DNA of 64,000 nucleotides from Actinomadura rifamycini DSM 43936 (lineage in GTDB: Bacteria; Actinomycetota; Actinomycetes; Streptosporangiales; Streptosporangiaceae): the NCBI RefSeq assembly GCF_000425065.1, contig NZ_AULB01000003.1, forward strand, positions 310,001 to 374,000, in the 5' to 3' direction. A program made the position numbers and the translations under genes. Shown here one piece after another: positions 38,151 to 47,097 of this stretch (position 1 is the stretch's first letter; the number at the start of each line of letters is the position of its first letter). Under the pieces are notes generated by a model, which saw nothing but the letters and a program-made list of their open reading frames with translations, had not been told where the DNA came from and made no database searches.

Positions 38151-39524
38151 ATGAGCGACCGGCCCGGCGACGACCGGAACCACACGGGCGGGCGCCGGGG
38201 ATTCGAACCCGCCCCGGGGTGCGTGCTGCAGGCGTACGTGTTCGTGTTGGACCCGGGCGTCGAGGCCGAGCGGGCTCTGGAGATGCAGTGCGGTGCAGCA
38301 CGGTTCGCGTTCAACTGGGCGCTGAGCCGGGTGAAGGCCAACCAGGATCAGCGAGAAGCCGAACGCTCATACGGCATCACCGGAACCGACCTCACCCCGT
38401 CGGCGAGTTGGTCGCCCTACACCCTGCGCAAAGCTTTCAACCAGGTCAAAGACCAAGTGGCACCCTGGTGGAGGGAATGTTCCAAGGAGGCGTACAACAC
38501 CGGATTCGCCGGTGCGGCTACGGCCTTGAGGAACTGGGACGATTCCCGCAAGGGGCGGCGGAAGGGACCCAGGGCGGGGTTTCCCAAGTTCAAGACCAAG
38601 CGGCGTACGGTCCCCTCATGCCGGTTCACCACCGGCACCATCCGGGTCGAGGACCGTCGGCATGTCACTCTCCCCCGCGTAGGCACGATCCGCACGCATG
38701 AGAGCACCCGTAAGCTCGACCGGCGTCTGGTCAACGGGTCGGCCCGGATTTTGTCAGCGACGGTTTCGCATCGGCGGGGACGGTGGCAGGTCTCGTTCCA
38801 CTGCGAAGTCCAACGCGCCCGCCGTGAACCCGCCAGGCCGGACGCGGTGGCGGGAGTGGATCTGGGGGTGGCCAAGTGGGTGGTGATCGCCGACTCCGAG
38901 GGACATGTCCGCACGATCGTCGGCCCCCGCCACCTCGACTACGCCCGACATCGCCTTCGCCGGGCCGGCCGGACCGCCGCCCGCCGCCGGGGTCCGGCCG
39001 TCCGCGACCCCGCCACCGGCACGTTCGTCCGGCGGGCCCCCTCCCGGCGGTGGGTCAAAGCGCAACAGAAGTTGGGACGTATCCATCTTCGAGTGGCGAA
39101 CCTGCGGCGGGACGCGGTGCACAAGCTCACCACGAGCCTGGTCCGCGAGTACGGGACAGTGGTGGTCGAGGACCTGAACGTGGCGGGTATGTTGCGCAAC
39201 CGGCGGCTGGCACGCCGCATCGCCGATGGGTCTTTCGGCGAGATCCGCCGCCAGTTGACGTACAAGACCGGCTGGAACGGCGGGACTCTGGTGGTAGCGG
39301 ACCGGTGGTTCCCCTCCTCAAAGCTCTGCTCGGGCTGCGGTGCGGTGAAAGCCAAGCTGTCGCTGCACACCCGGGTTCACCGCTGCGACGAATGCGGCTT
39401 GACCTTGGACCGAGACGTCAATGCCGCGCTCAACCTCGCCGCCCTGGCGGGACGCATGGCGGGTGCCGGAGTGGCCGGACACCCGGGGCCGCAGGGCCCG
39501 AACGCTCGCGGAGCCAGTCCGTAA
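38151..39524 (+). CDS. tnpB: TnpB RNA-guided nuclease (IS200/IS605 OrfB)
   Basis: RuvC-type nuclease that in known cases is guided by an omega RNA from the element's right end. N-terminal HTH_OrfB part has FVLDPGVEAERAL and FAFNWALSRVKAN. The RuvC residues are all present: Asp in AGVDLGVAKW (38859-38861), Glu in VVVEDLNVAGM (39168-39170) and Asp in LDRDVNAALN (39414-39416). The zinc ribbon CSGCG...CDECG lies between the last two. I use ATG 38151 (457 residues); ATG 38049 would give 491, and GTG 38223 would give 433. Codons are less GC-biased than neighbours, suggesting transfer. It looks intact and active. Confidence 0.9.
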   Translation: MSDRPGDDRNHTGGRRGFEPAPGCVLQAYVFVLDPGVEAERALEMQCGAARFAFNWALSRVKANQDQREAERSYGITGTDLTPSASWSPYTLRKAFNQVKDQVAPWWRECSKEAYNTGFAGAATALRNWDDSRKGRRKGPRAGFPKFKTKRRTVPSCRFTTGTIRVEDRRHVTLPRVGTIRTHESTRKLDRRLVNGSARILSATVSHRRGRWQVSFHCEVQRARREPARPDAVAGVDLGVAKWVVIADSEGHVRTIVGPRHLDYARHRLRRAGRTAARRRGPAVRDPATGTFVRRAPSRRWVKAQQKLGRIHLRVANLRRDAVHKLTTSLVREYGTVVVEDLNVAGMLRNRRLARRIADGSFGEIRRQLTYKTGWNGGTLVVADRWFPSSKLCSGCGAVKAKLSLHTRVHRCDECGLTLDRDVNAALNLAALAGRMAGAGVAGHPGPQGPNARGASP

Positions 39525-39697
39525 GACCCGCGACCATGCCGGTCCAAGCCGGGATGGCGGGGCAGGTGGCGCAACACCCTCTGCAGGGGAAGGAAACGAG
39601 CACCGTCCTCAAGACACCGACACTCTTCGAGTGCGATGAAACTGTGACGGACCTCCCGATCGGAAACGCCCGGGATGCTGGGAAACACCGAACTCAA
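39525..39697 (+). ncRNA. Putative omega RNA scaffold at TnpB right end
   Basis: By analogy with ISDra2-like elements, the RNA overlaps the end of tnpB and runs to the right end. The 173-bp non-coding tail contains several short potential stems and ends ...GGGATGCTGGGAAACACCGAACTCAA. The guide would be the flank starting at 39698, GCAACGGTAGGAAGAACTCA, which contains the idi ribosome site and first base of its ATG. Boundaries and existence are inferred. Confidence 0.4.
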
Positions 39698-39716
39698 GCA
39701 ACGGTAGGAAGAACTC

Positions 39717-40295
39717 ATGGTCGAGGAAGAGATTGTGCTGCTCAACGCGGACGACGAGGCCGTGGGGGCGGCCCCGAAGGTCGCGAGCCACCATAGCGAG
39801 ACGCCCTACCACCTGGCTTTTTCATGCTATGTGGTGGACACGGACGGTCGCGTACTGATCACCCAACGCGCGCTCGACAAGCGCACGTTCCCGGGGGTGT
39901 GGACGGGGAGCTGCTGCGGGCACCCGGCTCCCGGGGAGAAGCTGCGGGACGCGGTGCAGCGCAGGCTGCGGGACGAACTGGGCATCGGGAGCGCGTCGCT
40001 GACGTCCGTCCTGCCGGGCTTCCGGTACCGGGCGGTCGCCGAGGACGGGACGGTCGAGCACGAGCGGTGCCCGGTGGTGCGGGCGACGGTCGCGCCGGGC
40101 GGGGCCGTCGCGCCGAACCCGGAGGAGGTGGAGGCCGCGGAGTGGTGGTCGTGGGACCGCTGCCTGGAGCTGACGGCGCGGCCGGAGTCGTCGCCGTGGT
40201 ACCGGCTGCAGATGGCGGAGCTGGCGCCGCTGGGCGCGCCGCTCGACTGGCCGGACGCGGGGGCGGGTCCGCTGCCGCCCGCCGTCGGCTGGTGA
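39717..40295 (+). CDS. idi: Isopentenyl-diphosphate delta-isomerase, type 1
   Basis: Nudix-fold enzyme that interconverts IPP and DMAPP. 192 residues. The active-site Cys lies in WTGSCCGHPAPGE (near residue 66), the Nudix-like helix is RDAVQRRLRDELG, and the catalytic Glu region is VEHERCPVVRA. PNPEEVEAAEWWSWD is typical of the end. ATG 39717 follows AGGAAG by 6 bases; the TnpB right end lies only 19 bases before the ATG, so the element has probably replaced the native promoter and any leader. Confidence 0.95.
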   Translation: MVEEEIVLLNADDEAVGAAPKVASHHSETPYHLAFSCYVVDTDGRVLITQRALDKRTFPGVWTGSCCGHPAPGEKLRDAVQRRLRDELGIGSASLTSVLPGFRYRAVAEDGTVEHERCPVVRATVAPGGAVAPNPEEVEAAEWWSWDRCLELTARPESSPWYRLQMAELAPLGAPLDWPDAGAGPLPPAVGW

Positions 40296-40406
40296 CCCGC
40301 CGCCCGTCCAGGCCGACGTAACCGCGCGGTCACTGTTCTGTACGGGTGTTGACGGTGTTGATCACCGAGCAGACGCTTGTTTTTCGGGCGACCGAAGGGA
40401 CGGGCG

Positions 40407-41720
40407 ATGTTCGGACGTACTCGAAGGAACGCCTCCGGCCGGAGCCGGACGACGTCGTTCGCCGCGGCCGCGCTGGCCGGCGTGCTGGCCCTCGCGGGCT
40501 GCGGCGGCGACGGCGGCTCGGACGACAGCTCCGAGGTCGAGGTGTTCTCGTGGTGGACGGGGCCGGGCGAGGCCGAGGGGCTGACCGCGCTGCAAGCCCT
40601 CTTCGAGAAGCAGAACCCGGGAACGGAGTTCGTCAACGCGGCCATCGCCGGCGGGTCCGGCACGCAGGCCAAGGCGGTGCTCTCGAGCCGGCTCCAGAAC
40701 CGCAAGCCGCCGGACTCGTTCCAGGGGCACGCGGGCGCCGAGCTGCTCGACTACATCAAGGCCGGGCAGATCGAGCCGCTGAACGACTTCTACGACGAGA
40801 ACGGGCTGCGGGACGTCTACCCGAAGCAGCTCCTCGACCAGATCACCTACAAGGGCAGCATCTACTCGGTCCCGGTGAACATCCATCGGTCCAACGTCCT
40901 CTGGTACAACCCGGGCATCCTGGAGGACGCCGGGGTCGACGGGCCGCCGGAGTCGATCGACGCGTTCATCGAGGCGCTGAAGGCGGTCGACGCCGAGACC
41001 GACAAGGTGCCGCTGTCGCTCGGCGCGCAGTGGACGGCCGACCACCTGCTGGAGAACGTCCTGCTGGGCTCGCTCGGCCCGGATGCGTACAACGCGCTGT
41101 GGCAGCCGGGGGCGAACTGGGACACCCCGGCGGTCGGGGCGGCCCTCGACGACTTCGCCGAGATCATGAAGTACACGACGGCGGAGGCCGCGTCGACGGA
41201 CTGGCAGGGCGCCGCGAAGGCCGTCGTGGACGGGCGCGCCGCGTTCAACATCATGGGCGACTGGGCGTACGGCTACTTCGTGAACCCGGCGCCGAACGGG
41301 CTGGCGAAGAAGGAAGGCACGGACTTCGGCCACGCGCCCGCGCCCGGCACCGACGGCACGTACATGTGGCTGTCGGACAGCTTCACCCTTCCTGAGAACG
41401 CGCCCCACCGCGGCGGCGCCCTGGCCTGGCTGAAGACCGTGTCCAGCAAGGAGGGCCAGGACGCGTTCAACCCGAAGAAGGGCTCGATCCCGGCGCGCAC
41501 GGACGGCGACGAGTCGCTCTACAAGGGCTACCTCGGAGACGCCTTCGCGGAGTGGAGCAAGCCGGACGTCAAGCTCGCGGGCTCGTTCTGGCACGGCGTG
41601 ACGGCGAACAACAAGTGGCACACCGACATCGACACGGCGGTCGGGCTGTTCCTCCAGCACAAGGACCCGGCGAAGCTCCGGCAGGCGCTGGTGCAGGCGG
41701 CGCGGAACAGCGGGCAGTGA
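40407..41720 (+). CDS. Carbohydrate ABC transporter substrate-binding lipoprotein
   Basis: 437 residues; lipobox ALAGCGGD with Cys near residue 32. Family 1 solute-binding protein: FSWWTGPGEAEGLTALQALFEKQNPG at the start, then VPVNIHRSNVLWYNPGILEDAGV and AFNIMGDWAYGYF, all common in sugar-binding subunits of CUT1 importers (some bind glucose or mannose). ATG 40407 has GAAGGGA upstream; an earlier ATG at 40377 is possible. First gene of a three-gene operon; stop overlaps the next GTG. Confidence 0.92.
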   Translation: MFGRTRRNASGRSRTTSFAAAALAGVLALAGCGGDGGSDDSSEVEVFSWWTGPGEAEGLTALQALFEKQNPGTEFVNAAIAGGSGTQAKAVLSSRLQNRKPPDSFQGHAGAELLDYIKAGQIEPLNDFYDENGLRDVYPKQLLDQITYKGSIYSVPVNIHRSNVLWYNPGILEDAGVDGPPESIDAFIEALKAVDAETDKVPLSLGAQWTADHLLENVLLGSLGPDAYNALWQPGANWDTPAVGAALDDFAEIMKYTTAEAASTDWQGAAKAVVDGRAAFNIMGDWAYGYFVNPAPNGLAKKEGTDFGHAPAPGTDGTYMWLSDSFTLPENAPHRGGALAWLKTVSSKEGQDAFNPKKGSIPARTDGDESLYKGYLGDAFAEWSKPDVKLAGSFWHGVTANNKWHTDIDTAVGLFLQHKDPAKLRQALVQAARNSGQ

Positions 41721-42610
41721 GGGCGCGCCGCGTCCGGCGGTGGCTGCCGGGGCTGCTGCTGGTCTCGCCGTCCATCGTGGCGATCGGCCTGTTCGTCTAC
41801 GGGCTGATCTTCTGGAACACGAGGGTCGCGCTGAGCGGCAAGCACGACGAGGTGTCCCCGCTCGGGTTCGACGGCGGGCGGAACTTCGTCGACCTGTGGG
41901 ACCAGCCGAGCTGGCCGGGCGCGGTGCGCAACGCGCTGGTGTTCACGGCGGTGTTCGTGCTGGGCGCCCTGCTGCTCGGCGCGTTCCTCGCGTTCCTGAT
42001 GGACAAGGGCGTCCGCGCGGAGGCGTCGTTCCGGGTCGTCTACCTGTTCCCGATGGCGGTGTCGTTCATCGCCGCGGGCGTGGTGTGGCGGTGGCTGCTG
42101 AACCCGGCGCCCGCGGAGCGGGCCGTCGGGCTCAACCAGCTGTTCCACGACGCCGGGCTGGGGGCGCTGGCGAACACGTGGTGGCAGCATCCCGACTGGG
42201 GCATGGCCGCGATGGCGCTCCCGGCGGTGTGGCAGATGTCCGGTTACGTCATGGCGCTGTACCTGGCGGGGTTCCGCGGCGTCCCCGAGGAGCTGCGCGA
42301 GGCGGCCCGGGTGGACGGCGCGTCCGAGTGGAAGGTGTACCGCTACGTCGTGTTCCCGCAGCTCCGCCCGGTGACGCTGTCGGCGCTGATCATCCTCGGG
42401 CACATCTCGCTGAAGGTGTTCGACCTGATCATGGCGATCGCGGGCAAGCAGATCATCACCTACGTCCCGGCGGTCGCCGCCTATGTCGAGATCTTCGACC
42501 GGCACGACCCGGCGAACGGCGCGACGATCGCCGCGTACCTGCTGGTCGCGGTCGCCGTGCTCGTCGTCCCGTACCTGGTGTGGACGGTCCGGCAGGAGCG
42601 GGCCCGGTGA
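41717..42610 (+). CDS. Carbohydrate ABC transporter permease (MalF-like)
   Basis: 297 residues with six helices, beginning RRWLPGLLLVSPSIVAIGLFVYG. The EAA coupling loop is EELREAARVDGASEWKVYRYVVFP (split across residues about 192-215). GTG 41717 overlaps the binding-protein stop. Works with the next permease; no ATPase is in the operon, so a shared MsiK-like ATPase elsewhere is likely. Confidence 0.92.
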   Translation: MRARRVRRWLPGLLLVSPSIVAIGLFVYGLIFWNTRVALSGKHDEVSPLGFDGGRNFVDLWDQPSWPGAVRNALVFTAVFVLGALLLGAFLAFLMDKGVRAEASFRVVYLFPMAVSFIAAGVVWRWLLNPAPAERAVGLNQLFHDAGLGALANTWWQHPDWGMAAMALPAVWQMSGYVMALYLAGFRGVPEELREAARVDGASEWKVYRYVVFPQLRPVTLSALIILGHISLKVFDLIMAIAGKQIITYVPAVAAYVEIFDRHDPANGATIAAYLLVAVAVLVVPYLVWTVRQERAR

Positions 42611-43428
42611 GCCGCGCGCTCCGGTTCGGCCGCCCGGCCGTCCTGCTGGTGTTCGTCGTGCTGTTCCTGATGCCGGCGTACGTCCTGCTCGTCACCAGCT
42701 TCAAGCCGCTGCAGGAGGCCGGGCCCGCGACCGCGTGGAACCTGCCCGAGCAGTGGAGCGTGTCCGGCTGGACGGCCGCGTGGGACGAGCTGCGCCCGGG
42801 CATCCTGAACAGCTTCCGGATCGCGGTCCCGGGCGCGGCGATCGCGGCCGTGCTGGGGTCGCTGAACGGCTACGTGCTGTCGAAGTGGCGGTTCCCCGGG
42901 TCCGAGGCGGTCTTCACGCTGTTCCTGTTCGGGATGTTCATCCCGTACCAGGCCGTCATGATCCCGCTGGCGGGCCTGCTCACCGAGATGCAGATCGTCG
43001 GGACGATCCGGGGCCTGGTCCTCGTGCACGTCGTCTACGGCATCCCGATCTGCACGCTGATCTTCCGCAACTACTACGTGTCGATCCCGGACGAGCTGAT
43101 CGAGGCGGCGCGCGTGGACGGCGCGGGGATGCTGCGCACGTACGCGTCGGTCGTGCTGCCGCTGTCGGCGCCCGCGTTCGCCGTGACGCTGATCTGGCAG
43201 TTCACGTCGATCTGGAACGACTTCCTGTTCGCCGTCTTCCTCGGCGCGCCCGACTCGTGGCCCGTCACGGTGATGCTGAACAACACGGCGGGTTCGGGCG
43301 CGGTCGCCGTCCAGTACAACGTGCAGATGGCGTCGGCGCTGCTGGCGTCGCTGCCGACGATCCTCGTCTACCTGCTGCTGGGGCGGTTCTTCATGCGGGG
43401 GCTCATGGCGGGCGCGCTCAAGGGCTGA
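42607..43428 (+). CDS. Carbohydrate ABC transporter permease (MalG-like)
   Basis: 273 residues; start LLVFVVLFLMPAYVLLVTSFKPL, EAA loop DELIEAARVDGAGMLRTYASVVLPLS, end GRFFMRGLMAGALKG, all classic for MalG-type subunits. GTG 42607 overlaps the stop of the partner by 4 bases. Last gene of the importer operon; no terminator is clear downstream. Confidence 0.93.
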   Translation: MSRALRFGRPAVLLVFVVLFLMPAYVLLVTSFKPLQEAGPATAWNLPEQWSVSGWTAAWDELRPGILNSFRIAVPGAAIAAVLGSLNGYVLSKWRFPGSEAVFTLFLFGMFIPYQAVMIPLAGLLTEMQIVGTIRGLVLVHVVYGIPICTLIFRNYYVSIPDELIEAARVDGAGMLRTYASVVLPLSAPAFAVTLIWQFTSIWNDFLFAVFLGAPDSWPVTVMLNNTAGSGAVAVQYNVQMASALLASLPTILVYLLLGRFFMRGLMAGALKG

Positions 43429-43564
43429 ATGTGGACTCGGAGACGGATCGCCCGGTGCGGCTTTGTCACTCGCACACAGTTGTTCCGTCAACCACTTTAC
43501 GAACTCGCGCGTCGTACAGATGATCGGGATGGATCGGGAATGAGCGAACCGCTCACCTCCTCCG

Positions 43565-43594
43565 TTGGCGCAACCGCCCCGATGCGCCTAGCCT
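43565..43594 (+). promoter_or_regulatory. Candidate promoter of the ASCH gene
   Basis: TTGGCG (43565-43570) and TAGCCT (43589-43594), spaced 18. The 242-base gap 43429-43670 holds no other supported feature apart from short GGAGACG direct repeats near 43625-43650. A strong GGAGGTGA ribosome site follows at 43659. Confidence 0.4.
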
Positions 43595-43670
43595 CTCGGG
43601 CATTGCCGCGCGGCGTCCCCGCCGGAGACGATGCCGGAGACGGAGACGGTCGAGCACTGGAGGTGACCGC

Positions 43671-44144
43671 GTGCAGGCGATAAGTGTTCAGCAGCCCTGG
43701 GCGTTCGCGATCGCGCGCGGCGGCAAGAGCGTCTCGAACCAGGGCGCGCCGACCGCCTACCGCGGGCCGCTGCTGATCCACGCGTCCATGCGGGTCGACC
43801 TGTCGGCGTGCGACTCCCCGCTCGTGCAGGCCGCCGGGTGGGACCCGCGGGACCCGCTCGCCGCGATCGGCGCGGCCATCGCCGTCGCCGACCTCGCCGC
43901 CGTCTGCTCCGCGACCGTCGGCCCGGCCGGCGGCCCGTCCGGACGGCCGCGCGGCGGCGCGGACGCGTGCGCGTGCGGCCCGTGGGCCGAGCCGGGCAGG
44001 CACCACTGGCACCTGGCGGACGTCCGGGCGCTGCCCCGGCCGATCGTCGCGCTCGGCCGCACCGACCTGTGGGAGCCGTCGGCGTCGCTCGTCGCCGAGG
44101 TCGAGACGATGCTCACGGCGGCCGCGGCGAACCCGGCCGGTTAG
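43671..44144 (+). CDS. ASCH/PUA-like domain protein
   Basis: 157 residues from GTG 43671 behind GGAGGTGA. The start AISVQQPWAFAIARGGKSVSNQG and RGPLLIHASMRVDL match the ASCH pattern (ISIRQPWAxxIxxGxKxxExR...G). ASCH domains are RNA-binding PUA-like folds. A cysteine pair (CACG) sits in a Gly-rich loop, and HHWHLADVRALPRPIVALGR completes the fold. Stop overlaps the convergent mug gene by 4 bases. Confidence 0.8.
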   Translation: MQAISVQQPWAFAIARGGKSVSNQGAPTAYRGPLLIHASMRVDLSACDSPLVQAAGWDPRDPLAAIGAAIAVADLAAVCSATVGPAGGPSGRPRGGADACACGPWAEPGRHHWHLADVRALPRPIVALGRTDLWEPSASLVAEVETMLTAAAANPAG

Positions 44145-44722
44145 CCCGCGCCGGCGGCTTCGTCGGCGGCCGCGTCGGCGGCTTCGCGGAGGCGGGCGAA
44201 CTCGCCCGCGATCCGGTCGAGGGACCAGCTCGCGTTGAGGCCGCTCGGGTTCGGCAGCACCCACACGCGGGCGGAACCGAACAGGTCGTCCTGCGGGCCG
44301 ATCTCCGTGCGCGGACGTCCGAACGCGGTGCGGTAGGCGGTGACGCCCGCGACCGCGAGGTAGGCGGGGCGGTACCGGTCGACGAGGGCCCGCAGGCGGC
44401 GGCCGCCGTCGCGGAGCTCGTCGGCGGTCAGCTCGTCGGCGCGGGCCGTGGTGCGCTGCGCGAGGTTGGTGATGCCGAGGCCGAACGCGGGCAGCAGGTG
44501 CTGCTCGGACGGGTCGAGGAGCCGGTCGGTGAAGCCGGAGCGGTGCAGCGCGGGCCAGAAGCGGTTGCCCGGACGGGCGAAGTGGTGGCCGGTCGCGCCG
44601 GAGTACAGGCCGGGGTTGATGCCGCTGAACAGCACGCGGAGCGCGCCGCCGGGGGCGGGCAGGACGTCGGGGATGACACGGTCGCGGGCGGCCTCCAGAT
44701 CGGCCTTCGTCGGGCGCATCAC
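44141..44722 (-). CDS. mug: G/U mismatch-specific DNA glycosylase
   Basis: Removes uracil or ethenocytosine opposite guanine. 193 residues. LFSGINPGLYSGATGHHFARPGNRFWPAL is the active-site block (GINPG plus the downstream GHHFA), and VLPNPSGLNASW is the minor-groove loop. Length is standard. GTG 44720-44722 overlaps the stop of the upstream TSUP gene; the following ATG (44717-44719) is another start. Confidence 0.93.
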   Translation of the reverse strand: MMRPTKADLEAARDRVIPDVLPAPGGALRVLFSGINPGLYSGATGHHFARPGNRFWPALHRSGFTDRLLDPSEQHLLPAFGLGITNLAQRTTARADELTADELRDGGRRLRALVDRYRPAYLAVAGVTAYRTAFGRPRTEIGPQDDLFGSARVWVLPNPSGLNASWSLDRIAGEFARLREAADAAADEAAGAG

Positions 44723-45435
44723 ATCAGATTACGGACGATCAGCAGCATCGCGGACGCGCCGACGACGGCCAGCAGCGCGCGGCGGAGGCGCCCGGCGTCC
44801 AGGTAGCGGCGGAGCGGGGCCGCCGCGAGGAACCCGGCCAGGACGAACGGGACGAGCGCGCACCCGGCGGCGACCTGCTCGCCGGGGAGCCGCCCGAACG
44901 CGGCGAGGGTCGCCAGCGACAGCAGGCACCCGCCGACGAAGAACAGCGCGAGGGTGGCGCGGACCCGGGGGCCGCTCTCGCGCTGGTACAGCAGCGCCAT
45001 CGGCGGGCCGCCGATGCCGGACGCGGTGCCGGCGGTGCCCGCGACGACGCCCGCGGCGGTCAGCGTGCGGCGGTTGCGCGGCACGTCCCGCGTCCAGGCG
45101 GTGGCGGCGAGCGCGGCCAGCACGAAGAGACCGACGGCGACGCCGAGGGCGCGGGCGGGCACGGCGGCCACCAGCCACACCCCGAGCGGCGTCCCGGCGG
45201 CGCGGCCGCCGAACGCCCAGCCGAGGCCGCGCAGTTCGACGTGCCGGGCCTCGTGCGCGAGGGTCGCCAGGGGCAGGACGGCCGCGACCACCAGGATCGC
45301 GCCCGGCATCAGCGACGGGTACAGCATCGTCACGACCGGGGTGGCGACCAGGCCGACGCCGAGGCCGACGCTGCCCTGCACGATCGCGCCGAGCAGCGCC
45401 GCCGCTCCCCCGATGATCAAGAAATCGGGATTCAC
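44719..45435 (-). CDS. TSUP/TauE-SafE family membrane exporter
   Basis: 238 residues, about eight hydrophobic helices in two halves. GAIVQGSVGLGVGLVATPVV and GTAGTASGIGGPPMALL are the two DUF81/TauE repeats, with the GIGGPP signature. Such proteins move sulfonates, sulfite or other small organic anions. GTG 45433-45435; stop overlaps mug by 4 bases, likely one transcription unit with it. Confidence 0.88.
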   Translation of the reverse strand: MNPDFLIIGGAAALLGAIVQGSVGLGVGLVATPVVTMLYPSLMPGAILVVAAVLPLATLAHEARHVELRGLGWAFGGRAAGTPLGVWLVAAVPARALGVAVGLFVLAALAATAWTRDVPRNRRTLTAAGVVAGTAGTASGIGGPPMALLYQRESGPRVRATLALFFVGGCLLSLATLAAFGRLPGEQVAAGCALVPFVLAGFLAAAPLRRYLDAGRLRRALLAVVGASAMLLIVRNLM

Positions 45436-45453
45436 GCCGTGGAACGATACAAG

Positions 45454-46395
45454 TCAGGCGGACGCCTCGGTGAGGCGGCTCAGCTGGTCCTCGGTGAGCA
45501 CGGTGCCCGGGACGTCCAGCAGCGGCGGGAGCTGCTCCATCGTGCGGGCGCTGGCGATGGGCGCGACGACGGTCGGCTGGGCGGCCAGCCACGCGAGCGC
45601 GACGGTCGCGTGGGACTTGCCCGACTCCTGGGCGACCTCGTCGAGGGCCTGGAGCACTCTGCGTCCGCGCTCGGTCTCCAGGTGCTTCGCCGCCTTCCCG
45701 GCGCGCGCGCTGTCGACCTCGGTGTCCGGACGGTACTTGCCCGTGAGGAACCCGGAGGCGAGGCCGTAGTACGGCATGCAGGCCAGGCCGTGCCGCCGGG
45801 CGATGTCGCGCCGGGGCCCCTCGTAGGTGTCGCGGGACACGAGGTTGTAGTGCGGCTGGATGCCGACGTACTTGGCCGTCCCCTCCCGCTCGCTGAACTC
45901 CAGGGACGCCTCCAGCCGGTCGAGCCCGATGTTCGACACGGCGATCTGCCGGACCTTCCCGGCCCGCACCAGGCCGTCCAGCGCCGTCATGATCTCCTCG
46001 ACGGGCACGGACTCGTCGTCGAAGTGCGTGTAGTAGAGGTCGATGCGGTCGGTGCGCAGCCGCCGCAGCGAGTCCTCCGCCGCCGCCTCGATGTTCGCCG
46101 CGGAGAGCCCCTCCCGCCGCGGGTGCCTGCCGACCTTGGTCGCGATGACGATGTCGTCGCGGGTGCCGCGCGCCGCCGTCCACTCCCCGATGATCTCCTC
46201 CGACTCGCCGCCGCTGTTCCCGGGCGCGGAGGCCATGTAGGAGTCGGCGGTGTCGATGAAGGTGCCGCCGGACGCCGCGTAGGCGTCCAGGATCTGGAAG
46301 GAGGTGTCGCGGTCGGCCGTCCAGCCGAACACGTTGCCGCCGAGGCACAGCCCCGAGACGTCCAGGTCGCCGATCTTCTTCGTGGTGTCAGCCAT
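45454..46395 (-). CDS. Aldo/keto reductase
   Basis: NADPH-dependent TIM-barrel oxidoreductase, 313 residues. Catalytic tetrad: Asp and Tyr in FIDTADSYM, Lys in IVIATKVGRHP, His in DLYYTHFDDES. Cofactor loop PIASARTMEQL near the end. Close to the YajO/Tas-like AKR group. ATG 46393-46395; 18 bases upstream of TSUP, so probably co-transcribed with TSUP and mug. Confidence 0.92.
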   Translation of the reverse strand: MADTTKKIGDLDVSGLCLGGNVFGWTADRDTSFQILDAYAASGGTFIDTADSYMASAPGNSGGESEEIIGEWTAARGTRDDIVIATKVGRHPRREGLSAANIEAAAEDSLRRLRTDRIDLYYTHFDDESVPVEEIMTALDGLVRAGKVRQIAVSNIGLDRLEASLEFSEREGTAKYVGIQPHYNLVSRDTYEGPRRDIARRHGLACMPYYGLASGFLTGKYRPDTEVDSARAGKAAKHLETERGRRVLQALDEVAQESGKSHATVALAWLAAQPTVVAPIASARTMEQLPPLLDVPGTVLTEDQLSRLTEASA

Positions 46396-46464
46396 GCCTG
46401 CGATGTAACCGTGCGGGCGGCGACGATGCCCGCGCGACCCGCGGATCGTTGGCAGAATGTCGGA

Positions 46465-47085
46465 ATGCTCAGCGCATGTCTGGCCTTCGCGGCCGTCGCC
46501 GCCCTGGTCACGATCACGCCCGGCCTGGACACGATGCTGGTGCTGCGCACCACCGTCGCGGGCGGGCGCCGGGCGGGGCTCCTCGCCGCGGCGGGCATCG
46601 CGTCCGGGCTGCTGTGCTGGGGCGCGGCGAGCGCGGCGGGGCTGACGGCGCTGCTGGCGGCGTCCCGGTTCGCGTTCGACGTGCTGCGCATCGCGGGCGC
46701 CTGCTACCTGCTGTGGCTCGGCGGGCAGGCGCTCTGGCGGGCCCGCCGGAAGGCCGGCGCGGGCGGGGACGTCCCGGAGCCGCAGCCCGCGGGCGCCGCC
46801 GCGTACCGCACCGGGCTCGTCACGAACCTGCTCAACCCGAAGATCGGCGTGTTCTACATGAGCCTGCTGCCGCAGTTCCTCCCCGCGGACGCCCCGGTGT
46901 TCGGCACGAGCATGCTGTTCGCCGTCATCCACATCGCCGAGGGGCTCGCGTGGTGCGCCCTGCTCGTGTGCGCCGCGGGCGCCGCGCGCCGCACGCTCGC
47001 GCGCCCGTCCGTGAAGCGCCGCCTCCAGCAGGTCACCGGGGTCGCGTTCATCGGCTTCGGGCTGCGCCTCGCCGCCGGCCACTGA
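46465..47085 (+). CDS. LysE/RhtB family amino-acid exporter
   Basis: 206 residues, five to six helices: LSACLAFAAVAALVTITPGLDTMLVLRTTVAGGRRAG split at the conserved TPGLDTMLV, LRIAGACYLLWLGGQAL, and TGLVTNLLNPKIGVFYMSLLPQFL. The last is the family hallmark NPKIxxFY. Probably exports a neutral amino acid or homoserine lactone-like compound. Divergent from the aldo/keto reductase with 69 bases between. Confidence 0.92.
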   Translation: MLSACLAFAAVAALVTITPGLDTMLVLRTTVAGGRRAGLLAAAGIASGLLCWGAASAAGLTALLAASRFAFDVLRIAGACYLLWLGGQALWRARRKAGAGGDVPEPQPAGAAAYRTGLVTNLLNPKIGVFYMSLLPQFLPADAPVFGTSMLFAVIHIAEGLAWCALLVCAAGAARRTLARPSVKRRLQQVTGVAFIGFGLRLAAGH

Positions 47086-47097
47086 GGTGCCGGACGG

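Larger units (their letters stand above)
38151..39697 (+). mobile_element. Solo TnpB element (IS200/IS605 group, IS1341-like)
   Basis: One tnpB-type gene without a Y1 transposase (TnpA), plus a 173-bp right-end region. The right end is inferred at TCAA (39694-39697) in ACCGAACTCAAG: right cleavage sites of IS200/IS605 elements commonly end in TCAA, and a small hairpin (CCCGG, loop, CTGGG) lies just upstream. The left end is not located; it must be between the dxs start and about 38150. The element sits between divergent dxs and idi. No target duplication is expected for this group. Confidence 0.6.

Noticed and set aside
43429..43683. 84-codon frame between the sugar permease and the ASCH gene
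   Set aside because: Arg-rich with no ribosome site; region contains a promoter-like pair and GGAGACG repeats instead.
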